Shown here: positions 7,851 to 15,779 of the stretch, one piece after another | Position numbering within the stretch: the first letter of the stretch is position 1 | Layout: each line of letters opens with the position of its first letter | NCBI GenBank assembly: GCA_900766055.1 | Contig: CAAFTZ010000025.1 | Location: forward strand, 1 to 25,096 | DNA: 25,096 nt | DNA from: an uncultured Parasutterella sp. | Lineage (GTDB): Bacteria > Pseudomonadota > Gammaproteobacteria > Burkholderiales > Burkholderiaceae_F | Reading direction: 5' to 3' | Notes under the pieces: model-generated | The model's input: only the letters and a program-made list of their open reading frames with translations | Told to the model about the DNA's origin: nothing | Databases searched by the model: none | Position numbers and translations under genes: made by a program

Positions 7851-8286
7851 TGTTGTTCTCCCCTTCGGTAGGATCGACCGGCTGTTGGGCGGTGACGCCT
7901 GCTTTCTTATTGCAGGAAGCACGGAAAGCGGCTACGTCGGCAGCCAAAATCTGACGAGATTCCTCAAACGCATAAGGCATATTAGCCGCAAGATTGCGTG
8001 CTTTGCCTAAGAAGAAAAGGAACAGGAGCAGATAGACGCCTGCAATGCAGCAGGAAACGAAAATGCGGTGATCTTCCCAGAAAATAACAAGAAGTGCGAC
8101 CGATATAAAAACGAGCGCGAAGAGGCCGAAAAGGGCGGCAAGAACAGCATAAATTGCTGTCTTTGCCGCGTTGTTTTTGGCGACGGAGAGCTCGATAGAA
8201 GCAATTTGAAGACGCGTCGCCAAACCGTCGACCACCTGATTAAGGATGGTGAAGAGTCCGGGATCGGCGTTATTTCTATCTGACAT
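7837..8286 (-). CDS. YqjE-like / phage-holin-superfamily membrane protein
   Basis: 149 aa. The N-terminal amphipathic helix (residues about 8-42, L-N-Q-V-V-D-G-L-A-T-R-L-Q-I-A-S-I-E-L) is followed by two long hydrophobic segments, about 43-73 and 77-97. The C-terminal half is polar. This layout and the L-Q-I-A-S-I-E-L-S-V-A-K block are characteristic of the YqjE / Phage_holin_3_6 (DUF1469) family of inner-membrane proteins of unknown function. Despite the family name, it is not evidence for a prophage. It lies 27 nt after the YqjD-like gene and overlaps the next gene, as in the enterobacterial yqjCDEK cluster. Confidence 0.82.
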   Translation of the reverse strand: MSDRNNADPGLFTILNQVVDGLATRLQIASIELSVAKNNAAKTAIYAVLAALFGLFALVFISVALLVIFWEDHRIFVSCCIAGVYLLLFLFFLGKARNLAANMPYAFEESRQILAADVAAFRASCNKKAGVTAQQPVDPTEGENNNAGK

Positions 8287-8313
8287 ATCTATCTCCGAAT
8301 GCCTCGGGAAGAA

Positions 8314-8616
8314 TTACTTGCGAGCAACCAAGAGACCGAGTAGGAGGCCGCCGACAGCAGCGATACCGACAGCACGCCAAGGATTAGAGCGAACGCAGTC
8401 GTTAACTTCACCAGCAATTTCTCTGCCTTCTTCAGAAGTCTTCTCATAGAAGCTCTTCATGTTTCTGCTTGCACGAGCCAGGCATTCCTTAGCCTTAGCC
8501 TGGAGCTCTTTAGCTTCTTCGCCGGTAGCGGCGGAGGCCTGCTTCAGGAATTCGTCAGCCTGTTCGAGGGCAGTGTCAACATTTTCACGAACTACGGCTT
8601 CAATTTTGTTTTCCAT
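8314..8616 (-). CDS. YqjD/ElaB-family (DUF883) C-tail-anchored membrane protein
   Basis: 100 aa, the usual family length. Residues 1-75 are charged and helical (E-N-V-D-T-A-L-E-Q-A-D-E-F-L...). The C-terminus is the diagnostic N-P-W-R-A-V-G-I-A-A-V-G-G-L-L-L-G-L-L tail followed by A-R-K. E. coli relatives are anchored in the inner membrane by this tail, bind ribosomes and accumulate in stationary phase; that role here is by analogy. The ribosome site GGGAGG lies 9 nt before the ATG. It is the first gene of the three-gene operon, 47 nt after the end of dacB on the same strand, so some read-through from dacB is possible. Confidence 0.88.
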   Translation of the reverse strand: MENKIEAVVRENVDTALEQADEFLKQASAATGEEAKELQAKAKECLARASRNMKSFYEKTSEEGREIAGEVNDCVRSNPWRAVGIAAVGGLLLGLLVARK

Positions 8617-8663
8617 ACTGAAATTACCTCCCTTTAAGGATATCTATATGTTTGAAAAGTCTA

Positions 8664-10091
8664 TCACCTGCCGTAAACCCAGCTGATTACAGCGTCCATA
8701 ACGGGTATGGAATTGACTGCCGACGGGCCGTTGACAATAGCCGCAACAGCATAGCGTTCACCGCTTTTCGTTTGAACATACCCCGCAATCGAACGGACAT
8801 TCTGGATATAGCCCGTTTTAATGTGTGCGCTGCCTTGGGCGACGTGTCTTTTTCTCATGGTTCCGTCAACACCGGAGATGGGCAGCGAAGAGACGAACTC
8901 AGGCATCTGCGGAGCGTTCCACATGTGCTTTAAAACGGTCACGAAGGCGTCGGTAGAGATGGCGGTAGTGCGAGAGAGGCCGCTGCCGTTGTCGATTTTC
9001 AGAGAGGATGGAGGAATTTTTAAAGACGCCGCCCACTCATAGACGGCGGCACGAGCGCCTTCTAAGTTTTTTGGTTCGTCTTTCTGAGTTTTAGCTAAAG
9101 CGAGGAAGAGCTGGCGAGCGATGATGTTGTCGCTGTACTTATTCATGTTGTAAACAAGTTTCGTCAGAGGCTCGGAGTAAGAGGAGGCAAGCACTTTGTA
9201 GTCGTCAGAGTCATCGGGGAGTTTGCCTTGGACGACTTTTCCCTTCCAAGTGCCTCCGGCCTTCTTCCACATGTCGGCAAAGACGACCTGAAGATACTGG
9301 TCGGCGGAGAGGCTGGTGTAGAAGTAGTCCTTCGGACCGCATTTCAGCGGGAACTTTCCTTTGAACTCAGGTTTAAGCGCGTTGGAGAAATCAGGATTGA
9401 TTTGTTTTCTCCATGCGCCGCAGCCTTCTTTGCTAAGAGGAATGCTTTCAGGGAGCTTCACGCCTGTGATTCTAGGTTCGGGATAAAGGTAGGCGACGCC
9501 GGCTTCTTTATCAGGGCGGATTTTAATGAAGAAAGAGCGAGAGTTCACCATCAAAGCGTCAGGTCCCAGGTTGTAGGGACGGTTGCCTTCTCCGTCAAAA
9601 GCGAAGGGATCATGCGGCGCTACATCGAAGTAAGAACGATCCGCAATGATGTTTCCCTTGATTTCTTTCACACCGCGAGCACGAAGGTTGTCGACCAAAA
9701 GCCAAAAGCGCTCAATAGTCATGGAAGGCGCACCGTGCCCGACTAAATAGAGATCTCCGCTGAGCACGCCGTTTTTATCCGGTTCTTCTGCTGAGATAAA
9801 ACGCGTCGTCCAAACCTTGGCCGGTCCTAAAAGCTGCAGCGCCGCGGCTGAAGTAATGACTTTGGCGCTGGAGGCCGGGACGCGAGGTGCTGCGCCGTTG
9901 AACTTCAAGACGGTTCCTTTGTCGGTGAGCGGAATGACGGAGAGCGAAAAATCGCCTTTAGGGACTTTGCATGAATTCAGAGCCTTCTGAATGGGCGCCG
10001 GAAGGGAGGGTGCTGATTTTTGGGAGGCTGCCTGACCGGCAGAGGAGAAAAAAATGAAAAAAGACAGGGCGACGACGCTAAATTTAACCAC
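8664..10091 (-). CDS. dacB: D-alanyl-D-alanine carboxypeptidase/endopeptidase, PBP4 type (peptidase S13)
   Basis: 475 aa from the GTG at 10091; a GTG at 10103 would add four residues. I prefer the inner one because GAGG lies 6 nt before it and it gives a standard signal peptide (M-V-K-F...A-G-Q-A-A). The periplasmic enzyme trims or hydrolyses peptidoglycan cross-links. The three serine-peptidase motifs are intact (numbered from this start): S74-S-A-K77 (nucleophile and lysine), S320-D-N322 and K425-T-G427. The large insert between the first two motifs is typical of PBP4. Downstream on the same strand lies the yqj-like operon. Confidence 0.94.
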   Translation of the reverse strand: MVKFSVVALSFFIFFSSAGQAASQKSAPSLPAPIQKALNSCKVPKGDFSLSVIPLTDKGTVLKFNGAAPRVPASSAKVITSAAALQLLGPAKVWTTRFISAEEPDKNGVLSGDLYLVGHGAPSMTIERFWLLVDNLRARGVKEIKGNIIADRSYFDVAPHDPFAFDGEGNRPYNLGPDALMVNSRSFFIKIRPDKEAGVAYLYPEPRITGVKLPESIPLSKEGCGAWRKQINPDFSNALKPEFKGKFPLKCGPKDYFYTSLSADQYLQVVFADMWKKAGGTWKGKVVQGKLPDDSDDYKVLASSYSEPLTKLVYNMNKYSDNIIARQLFLALAKTQKDEPKNLEGARAAVYEWAASLKIPPSSLKIDNGSGLSRTTAISTDAFVTVLKHMWNAPQMPEFVSSLPISGVDGTMRKRHVAQGSAHIKTGYIQNVRSIAGYVQTKSGERYAVAAIVNGPSAVNSIPVMDAVISWVYGR

Positions 10092-10230
10092 TTCAATCCT
10101 CACAAAACATCAGTAAAACTCGAGCAAAGATGCCATTTTCGCGCGACATTACATGTTGTTAACAAAACGTCGCATTTGAAACACATTTGTTTACAGAGTT
10201 TGTTAGTATAAACACCTATTTGAGAACGGC

Positions 10231-10258
10231 CTTGAAAAAAGACTGCATAGCCTCATAT
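10231..10258 (+). promoter_or_regulatory. Heat-shock (sigma-32, RpoH) promoter of groESL
   Basis: A -35 box CTTGAAA (10231-10237), a 13-nt spacer and a -10 box CCTCATAT (10251-10258) match the RpoH consensus (CTTGAAA, about 13-15 nt, CCCCATNT) at all but one position. It lies 55 nt before groES. I see no CIRCE inverted repeat, so HrcA control is not indicated. The rest of 10104-10313 holds a 10-bp palindrome TTGTTAACAA (10156-10165) of unknown role and no gene. Confidence 0.85.
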
Positions 10259-10313
10259 AAGGAAATATTGGTAAAGCCTAGCGCTTTGATAAACACAAAT
10301 AGGAGTTTTAAAG

Positions 10314-10601
10314 ATGAAGATTCGTCCTTTGCACGACCGCGTTATTGTTAAACGCGTTGACGCCGAAACACGTACAGCCAGCGGTATTTATATCCCTGAA
10401 GCAGCCGGTGAAAAACCTGATCAGGGTGTTGTCCTCGCTGTCGGTCCCGGCAAGCGTGACGAAGCAGGCAAGCTCATCCCTATGGATGTTAAGGTAGGCG
10501 ACCGCATTCTGTTCGGCAAATATTCCGGCCAGAACGTGAAGGTCGACGGGGACGAATACCTCGTAATGCGTGAAGAAGACATTATGGGTGTCCTCGAATA
10601 A
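10314..10601 (+). CDS. groES: Co-chaperonin GroES (10 kDa)
   Basis: 95 aa, the standard length. It forms the heptameric lid of the GroEL folding chamber in the cytosol. Start M-K-I-R-P-L-H-D-R-V-I-V-K-R and the mobile-loop segment T-R-T-A-S-G-I-Y-I-P are as in the family. The C-terminus (Y-L-V-M-R-E-E-D-I-M-G-V-L-E) is also canonical. The ribosome site AGGAG lies upstream of the ATG. groEL follows after 40 nt in the same transcript behind the heat-shock promoter. Confidence 0.98.
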   Translation: MKIRPLHDRVIVKRVDAETRTASGIYIPEAAGEKPDQGVVLAVGPGKRDEAGKLIPMDVKVGDRILFGKYSGQNVKVDGDEYLVMREEDIMGVLE

Positions 10602-10641
10602 GACGACCTAGTACAGAATTTAGAAATAGGAGATTAAGTAA

Positions 10642-12285
10642 ATGACAGCAAAACAGGTTTTGTTTGGCAATGACGCTCGTTCCCGTATGGTCAACGGCGT
10701 TAACGTTCTTGCCGATGCCGTTAAAGTAACTCTCGGACCGAAAGGCCGCAACGTTGTTCTCGAACGCGCTTTCGGCGGCCCGACTATCACTAAAGACGGT
10801 GTTTCTGTTGCAAAAGAAGTTGAACTGAAAGACAAGTTTGAAAACATGGGCGCTCAGATGGTTAAGGAAGTTGCTTCCAAGACCAGCGACAACGCCGGTG
10901 ACGGTACAACGACCGCTACTGTTTTGGCTCAGGCCATCGTTGACGAAGGCATGAAGTATGTTGCCGCCGGTATGAGTCCGATGGATCTGAAGCGCGGTAT
11001 TGACAAAGCTGTTGCAGCTGCCATCGAACAGCTCCACTCTCTCAGCAAGCCGACAACCACCAGCAAGGAAGTTGCTCAGGTCGGCGCTATTTCTGCTAAC
11101 TCTGACCATGAAATCGGCGACATCATTGCCGAAGCCATGGAAAAAGTCGGTAAGGAAGGCGTTATCACTGTTGAAGACGGTAAGAGCCTGCACAACGAAC
11201 TCGAAGTTGTTGAAGGTATGCAGTTTGACCGCGGCTACCTCTCTCCGTACTTCATCAACAATCCTGACAAGCAGGTTGCTCTCCTTGAGAACCCCTATCT
11301 CCTCTTGGTTGAGAAGAAGATCAGCAACATTCGCGATCTCCTCCCGATCCTTGAACAGGTTGCCAAGTCCGGCCGTCCGTTGCTTATCATTGCAGAAGAC
11401 ATCGAAGGCGAAGCTTTGGCCACATTGGTTGTCAACAGCATCCGCGGCGTTTTGAAGACTGTGGCCGTTAAGGCTCCGGGCTTCGGCGATCGCCGTAAGG
11501 CCATGCTCGAAGATATCGCTATCCTGACAGGCGGTACCGTTATCTCCAGCGACGTCGGCCTGACTCTTGAAAAAGCCACTCTTGCCGAACTCGGCTCTGC
11601 TAAGAAAGTTGAAGTCAACAAAGAAAGCACCACGATCATCGACGGCGCTGGCAAGGAAGACCAGATCGAAGCTCGTGTTAAACAGATCCGTGCTCAGATG
11701 GAAGAAACTTCCAGCGACTACGATCGTGAAAAACTTCAGGAACGTGTTGCCAAACTGGCAGGCGGTGTCGCTCTGATCAAGGTCGGTGCTGCTACTGAAG
11801 TTGAAATGAAAGAAAAGAAAGCCCGTGTTGAAGATGCTCTGCACGCCACACGTGCTGCTGTTGAAGAAGGCGTTGTTGCCGGCGGCGGTGTTGCGCTGAT
11901 CCGTGCAAAACAGTCCATCAAAGACATTAAGGGCGATAACCCCGAACAGGACGCCGGCATCAAGATCGTTCTCCGCGCTATGGAAGAACCGATGCGTCAG
12001 ATCGTCCGCAACGCCGGTGACGAACCCAGCGTTGTTGTTGACCGTGTCGCTAACGGCAAGGGCAACTTCGGCTTCAACGCTCAGACCGGCGAATACGGCG
12101 ACATGATCGAAATGGGCGTTCTGGATCCGACCAAGGTTACCCGTACCGCTCTGCAGAATGCTGCTTCCGTTGCCAGCTTGATCCTGACAACAGAATGCAT
12201 GATTGCTGATATGCCTGAAGACAAGCCTGCAATGCCTCCGATGGGCATGGGCGGCGGAATGGGCGGAATGCCCGGCATGATGTAA
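10642..12285 (+). CDS. groL: Chaperonin GroEL (60 kDa)
   Basis: 547 aa, the usual length. The ATP-driven double-ring chaperonin folds cytosolic proteins together with GroES. The signature blocks are present: V-T-L-G-P-K-G-R-N-V-V-L-E near residue 29, G-D-G-T-T-T-A-T-V-L near 86, and the class signature A-A-V-E-E-G-V-V-A-G-G-G near 405. The C-terminus is the Gly-Met-rich tail (M-G-M-G-G-G-M-G-G-M-P-G-M-M). The ribosome site AGGAG lies about 9 nt before the ATG. Codon choice looks strongly biased, as expected for a highly expressed gene. A terminator follows. Confidence 0.98.
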   Translation: MTAKQVLFGNDARSRMVNGVNVLADAVKVTLGPKGRNVVLERAFGGPTITKDGVSVAKEVELKDKFENMGAQMVKEVASKTSDNAGDGTTTATVLAQAIVDEGMKYVAAGMSPMDLKRGIDKAVAAAIEQLHSLSKPTTTSKEVAQVGAISANSDHEIGDIIAEAMEKVGKEGVITVEDGKSLHNELEVVEGMQFDRGYLSPYFINNPDKQVALLENPYLLLVEKKISNIRDLLPILEQVAKSGRPLLIIAEDIEGEALATLVVNSIRGVLKTVAVKAPGFGDRRKAMLEDIAILTGGTVISSDVGLTLEKATLAELGSAKKVEVNKESTTIIDGAGKEDQIEARVKQIRAQMEETSSDYDREKLQERVAKLAGGVALIKVGAATEVEMKEKKARVEDALHATRAAVEEGVVAGGGVALIRAKQSIKDIKGDNPEQDAGIKIVLRAMEEPMRQIVRNAGDEPSVVVDRVANGKGNFGFNAQTGEYGDMIEMGVLDPTKVTRTALQNAASVASLILTTECMIADMPEDKPAMPPMGMGGGMGGMPGMM

Positions 12286-12308
12286 TCATCCGCTGAGTTA
12301 AGTTAATA

Positions 12309-12345
12309 AAAACACCCGAAGGTCTCGCACCGACGGGTGTTTTTT
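12309..12345 (+). terminator. Intrinsic terminator of groESL
   Basis: Stem AAAACACCCG (12309-12318) pairs with CGGGTGTTTT (12334-12343), ending in a run of six T (12340-12345). A short GGT/ACC pair may extend the stem inside the loop. It lies 23 nt after the groEL stop. Confidence 0.9.
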
Positions 12346-12494
12346 CGTATGCGCGAGAAACTAAAAGTCATTGTTTCGAGGAAGCAGATTGAAGCGCACG
12401 AGGCCGCTTTTTAGCGGTTAACCGCATTCTCTGATGAAAGATATTTGGCATACAATCGAAAGGAAGACGAATAAGAAGGACAGGAAGTGTAGAT

Positions 12495-13697
12495 ATGCGA
12501 TGGAAGTTCATACTCGGTCTTCTGACCACATGCGCCGTTTTAATGTCCATGAGCTATACGATGCTCATTCCCTTCCTGCCTATGTATCTCATTCAGGATT
12601 TGGGTGTCGTGAAGGCCGACGTGGACATGTGGTCGGGTGCGATTTTCGCTATCACATTCCTTGTTAGCGGCATCATGGCGCCGATCTGGGGAGCTCTTGC
12701 CGATAAGAAGAGCCGAAAGCTCATGGCACTGCGCGCGGGATTTTGTTTGGCGATCACTTACTTCTTAGGCGGTCTGGTCACGAATCCTTGGGAGCTGCTC
12801 GGCGTTCGATTTATTCAAGGCTTATCCGCTGGTCTTTGGCCTGCGCTGCTTGCGATCATCTCTGTTGAATCTCCGAAGCTCAAGCTCGGTTTCTGCATGG
12901 GCGTTATGCAGGGCGGTATGACGGCGGGAGGCGTGCTCGGGCCGTTGTTCGGCGGCCTGCTGGCGGATCAATTCGGTATGCGCATGGCGTTCTTTATCGC
13001 AGCCGCCGCTTTGTTCCTGATCACGTTAGCTTTGCTCTTTTTCGTTAAAGAGGAACCGAGGAAGCCCGACCCGAATGCAAAACCCGTCAAGATTTGGGAC
13101 TTCTCTTTATGCAAGATTCCGGCAGTTAAGCGCATGCTGATTTGCGCCGGCGTTGTGCAGCTGACCATTTTGATGCAGCAGCCGATCATGCCGCTTTACG
13201 TGGCTGAGCTGCAGGGTTCGATGGAGCGAATCGTCTTGATTTCCGGCATTGTGTTTTCAGTGACGGGTATTTCGGGCGTCTTAGCCTCTCCGATTTGGGG
13301 CATTTTGGGTCAGAACTGGGGCTATCGACCCGTACTTTATTTGTCTTTGCTCGGCGCCGGACTGTTCGGTATTGTGCAGGTTTTTCCGAATTCGCTTGAG
13401 TGGTTCACGATTTGGCGTTTTGTCGGCGGCTTAGCCTTTGCCGGCATTTTCCCGGCCATCAACGCGGTGCTGACAGTTTCCACGAATGCCAATGACAAGG
13501 GACGTGTCTTTGGACTGTCTTATCTAGCCCAGCAGCTGGGTGCCGTGATGGGGCCGATTGTCGGCGGCGCAATGACTGCGTACTTCTCTTATAAGTTCAT
13601 CATCGGAATGTCCGGCTTTATCTGCTTACCGCTCGTGCTCTATCTGTTTCTCAAGAGACCGGCTAAGACGGAAGGTACCGGAACTCCGCTGGCGTAG
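12495..13697 (+). CDS. Major facilitator superfamily transporter, MdtG-like drug efflux type
   Basis: 400 aa, about 12 hydrophobic segments. Features typical of the DHA1 group are visible: the first helix ending in M-L-I-P-F-L-P-M-Y, the segment M-W-S-G-A-I-F-A-I-T-F-L after it, and the loop 2-3 motif G-A-L-A-D-K-K-S-R-K-L-M-A-L-R. The helix 5 segment G-G-V-L-G-P-L-F-G-G-L-L-A-D is also present. These blocks resemble E. coli MdtG, a multidrug exporter, but the substrate cannot be read from the sequence. Proton-coupled inner-membrane antiporter by family. It is flanked by terminators on both sides, so it is probably monocistronic. The ribosome site AGGA lies about 9 nt before the ATG. Confidence 0.88.
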   Translation: MRWKFILGLLTTCAVLMSMSYTMLIPFLPMYLIQDLGVVKADVDMWSGAIFAITFLVSGIMAPIWGALADKKSRKLMALRAGFCLAITYFLGGLVTNPWELLGVRFIQGLSAGLWPALLAIISVESPKLKLGFCMGVMQGGMTAGGVLGPLFGGLLADQFGMRMAFFIAAAALFLITLALLFFVKEEPRKPDPNAKPVKIWDFSLCKIPAVKRMLICAGVVQLTILMQQPIMPLYVAELQGSMERIVLISGIVFSVTGISGVLASPIWGILGQNWGYRPVLYLSLLGAGLFGIVQVFPNSLEWFTIWRFVGGLAFAGIFPAINAVLTVSTNANDKGRVFGLSYLAQQLGAVMGPIVGGAMTAYFSYKFIIGMSGFICLPLVLYLFLKRPAKTEGTGTPLA

Positions 13698-13728
13698 GAA
13701 CACTTCTAAGTTCTTGTGAGTTATTGAA

Positions 13729-13762
13729 AAACGTCCGCCTGCCAAGCAAGCGACGGACGTTT
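13729..13762. terminator. Intrinsic terminator after the MFS gene
   Basis: AAACGTCCG (13729-13737) pairs with CGGACGTTT (13754-13762) around a 16-nt loop. It ends 32 nt after the MFS stop and about 70 nt before pyrF. The T-tract is short (three T), so efficiency is uncertain. Confidence 0.7.
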
Positions 13763-13831
13763 CCATTATTTTCAGCGGCCGGATTGCTAAAATCCGTGCT
13801 CAAACACAATTCGAACGTTTGGAGAAAAGCT

Positions 13832-14647
13832 ATGAAATTTACCGATATGCTTCAGCACTGCTGGGATGTCAACCAATCATTACTTTGCGTCGGCTTAGAC
13901 CCCGATCCCAAACGTTTTCCTAAGCAGTTTGAAGGCAACAAGCACGCCATCCTGGACTTCTGCTGGGACATCGTTCAATCGACCGGAGATTTGGTCTGTG
14001 CTTTTAAACCGCAGATTGCTTACTTTGCATCTTCCGGGGCCGAAGATCAGCTCAAAGAGCTGATTGCCCGAATTCACAGTGAATATCCGGAAGTTCCCGT
14101 CATTCTTGATGCGAAGCGCGGGGACATCGGTTCAACGGCTAAGCATTATGCGAAGGAAGCCTTCGAGCGTTTTGGCGCCGACTGCGTCACGCTTTCTCCA
14201 TACATGGGTTTTGACTCTGTCGAACCTTACCTCGAGTATCCGGACAAAGGCGCTTTCATTCTTTGCCGCACCAGCAACAAAGGCGGAGATGACCTCCAGA
14301 TGCTTGACTGCGGCGGCCGGCCTCTTTACCACGTTGTGGCGGAAAAAGTGGAGCAGTGGAATACGACAGGACAGCTTGGCCTCGTGATCGGCGGAACCTA
14401 TCCGAAGGAACTTGCCAGCGTTCGTGCACTGACGCCGGAATTGAATTTCCTTGTTCCGGGCATCGGAGCCCAGGGAGGGGACATTAATGCCTGTGTTCAG
14501 AGCGGTATGAATGCACAAAAGACAGGCATGGTGATCAATTCCAGCCGCGCTGTTCTCTATGCCTCTTCCGGAGAAGACTTCAAGGAGAAGGCCAGAGCGG
14601 TCGCAATGCAAACTCGCGACGCGATCAATGCTGCAAGAGGCCTCTAA
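13832..14647 (+). CDS. pyrF: Orotidine 5'-phosphate decarboxylase
   Basis: 271 aa from the ATG at 13832 with ribosome site GGAG. The frame extends back to a TTG near 13724, but that part runs through the terminator and has no family similarity. The enzyme makes UMP from OMP, the last step of de novo pyrimidine synthesis. It is the longer, type 2 form (about 270 aa) found in many betaproteobacteria. The catalytic block is D93-A-K95-R-G-D98-I-G-S-T-A. Other marks are G-L-D-P-D-P-K-R-F-P near the N-terminus and V-P-G-I-G-A-Q-G-G near the C-terminus. Its stop overlaps the convergent LysR-type gene by 4 nt. Confidence 0.96.
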   Translation: MKFTDMLQHCWDVNQSLLCVGLDPDPKRFPKQFEGNKHAILDFCWDIVQSTGDLVCAFKPQIAYFASSGAEDQLKELIARIHSEYPEVPVILDAKRGDIGSTAKHYAKEAFERFGADCVTLSPYMGFDSVEPYLEYPDKGAFILCRTSNKGGDDLQMLDCGGRPLYHVVAEKVEQWNTTGQLGLVIGGTYPKELASVRALTPELNFLVPGIGAQGGDINACVQSGMNAQKTGMVINSSRAVLYASSGEDFKEKARAVAMQTRDAINAARGL

Positions 14648-15609
14648 ATTTCGTTGACAATGGTGCGCTGCGGAATGTCCCAGAAGGGCGCAACCATATC
14701 CTCTTTGCTCTTGAAGAACTGAACCAGGCGCGTTTGGAACCACTGCAGAAATACACGGTGGCGGCGAATGCGCCAATTGGTTTTAGAGGTGCACACGAAG
14801 CACTCAACCGGAGGATGTACCCAGCCGGGAAGAATCGGAACCAATACACCGGAGGCGATTTCCTGAGCACAATGGAAAAGCGGTAAATCTACCGAGATCC
14901 CCAGTCCGTCAATGACAGACTTTTTAATTGCGAGAATATTGGAAACTCTGAGCACTTGTTTCCACCGGACTTCTTCTCGCCGATCACCGTTTTCTAAATA
15001 ACGGGTCGCAGGACGGACTGTTCCGTCATAGACCAAGAGTGTATGCGCTGCCAGATCCTTAGGATGAAGGGGCAGTCCGTGCTCTTCTATGTAGTGCCGA
15101 GAGGCGACCGGAACGTATACATTGCGTCCGCGGGAGAACGACACAATCCGCGGGTCTTTTGATTTAAAGCTTGCTACGGAAATGTCGGCTTTGTACTGAA
15201 GGATGTCCTGAATATTTCCGCCTCCGACGATGTCAAAGACAATCTCAGGATACTGGGAGTTAAATTCCATCAGCATCGGAATATAGACTGCAACGGAGCC
15301 CGGTGCTAAAGAAAGACGTATTTTGCCCGCCATGCCGGCTGAACTTTGCGTCAGTTCTTTGACCATTTCCTCGTGCTGAAGAAGGATATTTGAGGCATGT
15401 TCGTAGGCGATTTTGCCTGATTCCGTAAGCTGAAGCGGCCTGGTCACTCGGAGAATGAGCGTCTGTCCCAGGGCGTTTTCCAAGGAAGTCAGAGCACGGG
15501 AGACCGTCGAGACTTCTACGTCAAATTCTCCGGCAGTATCAGAAAAGTTTCGGGTATTGCACAAACTGCAGAACAAGCGCCATGCACTGAGGTCGTCTAG
15601 TTTTGACAT
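14644..15609 (-). CDS. LysR-type transcriptional regulator, divergent to the lyase operon
   Basis: 321 aa. The N-terminal winged helix-turn-helix covers about residues 6-64 (A-W-R-L-F-C-S-L-C-N-T-R-N-F-S-D-T-A, then V-S-T-V-S-R-A-L-T-S-L-E). The effector-binding domain follows from about residue 92 (G-K-I-R-L-S-L-A-P-G-S). LysR proteins commonly regulate a divergent neighbour. Here that neighbour is the lyase-dcuC-SGNH operon, starting 170 nt away across a 9+9 bp palindrome. The predicted ligand is therefore the operon's substrate or product, an inference from position only. Its 3' end overlaps pyrF by 4 nt in convergent orientation, with no visible terminator between. Confidence 0.9.
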   Translation of the reverse strand: MSKLDDLSAWRLFCSLCNTRNFSDTAGEFDVEVSTVSRALTSLENALGQTLILRVTRPLQLTESGKIAYEHASNILLQHEEMVKELTQSSAGMAGKIRLSLAPGSVAVYIPMLMEFNSQYPEIVFDIVGGGNIQDILQYKADISVASFKSKDPRIVSFSRGRNVYVPVASRHYIEEHGLPLHPKDLAAHTLLVYDGTVRPATRYLENGDRREEVRWKQVLRVSNILAIKKSVIDGLGISVDLPLFHCAQEIASGVLVPILPGWVHPPVECFVCTSKTNWRIRRHRVFLQWFQTRLVQFFKSKEDMVAPFWDIPQRTIVNEI

Positions 15610-15673
15610 GATGAGAGAAAAAAGGAATCGAGGATCTGTACATACTTTCTAACAAAAGCGATAAATACGCAAG

Positions 15674-15696
15674 TACTTTGCGCAAAACGCAAAGTA
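15674..15696. promoter_or_regulatory. Putative LysR-box operator in the divergent promoter region
   Basis: Perfect inverted repeat TACTTTGCG (15674-15682), spacer CAAAA, CGCAAAGTA (15688-15696). Its core fits the T-N11-A rule of LysR-type binding sites (T at 15679, A at 15691, TGCG...CGCA). It lies 64 nt upstream of the LysR start and 83 nt upstream of the lyase start. I could not identify a convincing -35/-10 pair for either gene. Confidence 0.65.
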
Positions 15697-15779
15697 GCGT
15701 TTCCGATTTCGCCTGTCGATTTTGAGAGCTGACAGTCAAAATAACGAAAAACAACCTCAAAACATAGGAGACAAAACAG

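Noticed and set aside
7837..8286. Phage holin gene as a sign of a prophage
   Set aside because: The protein fits the YqjE branch of the holin-like superfamily and sits in a yqjDEK-like operon; no other phage gene is nearby.
9228..9746. 172-codon plus-strand open frame inside dacB
   Set aside because: Antisense to a gene with all catalytic motifs; no ribosome site or recognisable family.
10582..11844. 420-codon minus-strand open frame across groEL
   Set aside because: Antisense to groEL; composition follows the reverse of strongly biased groEL codons. No independent sign of coding.
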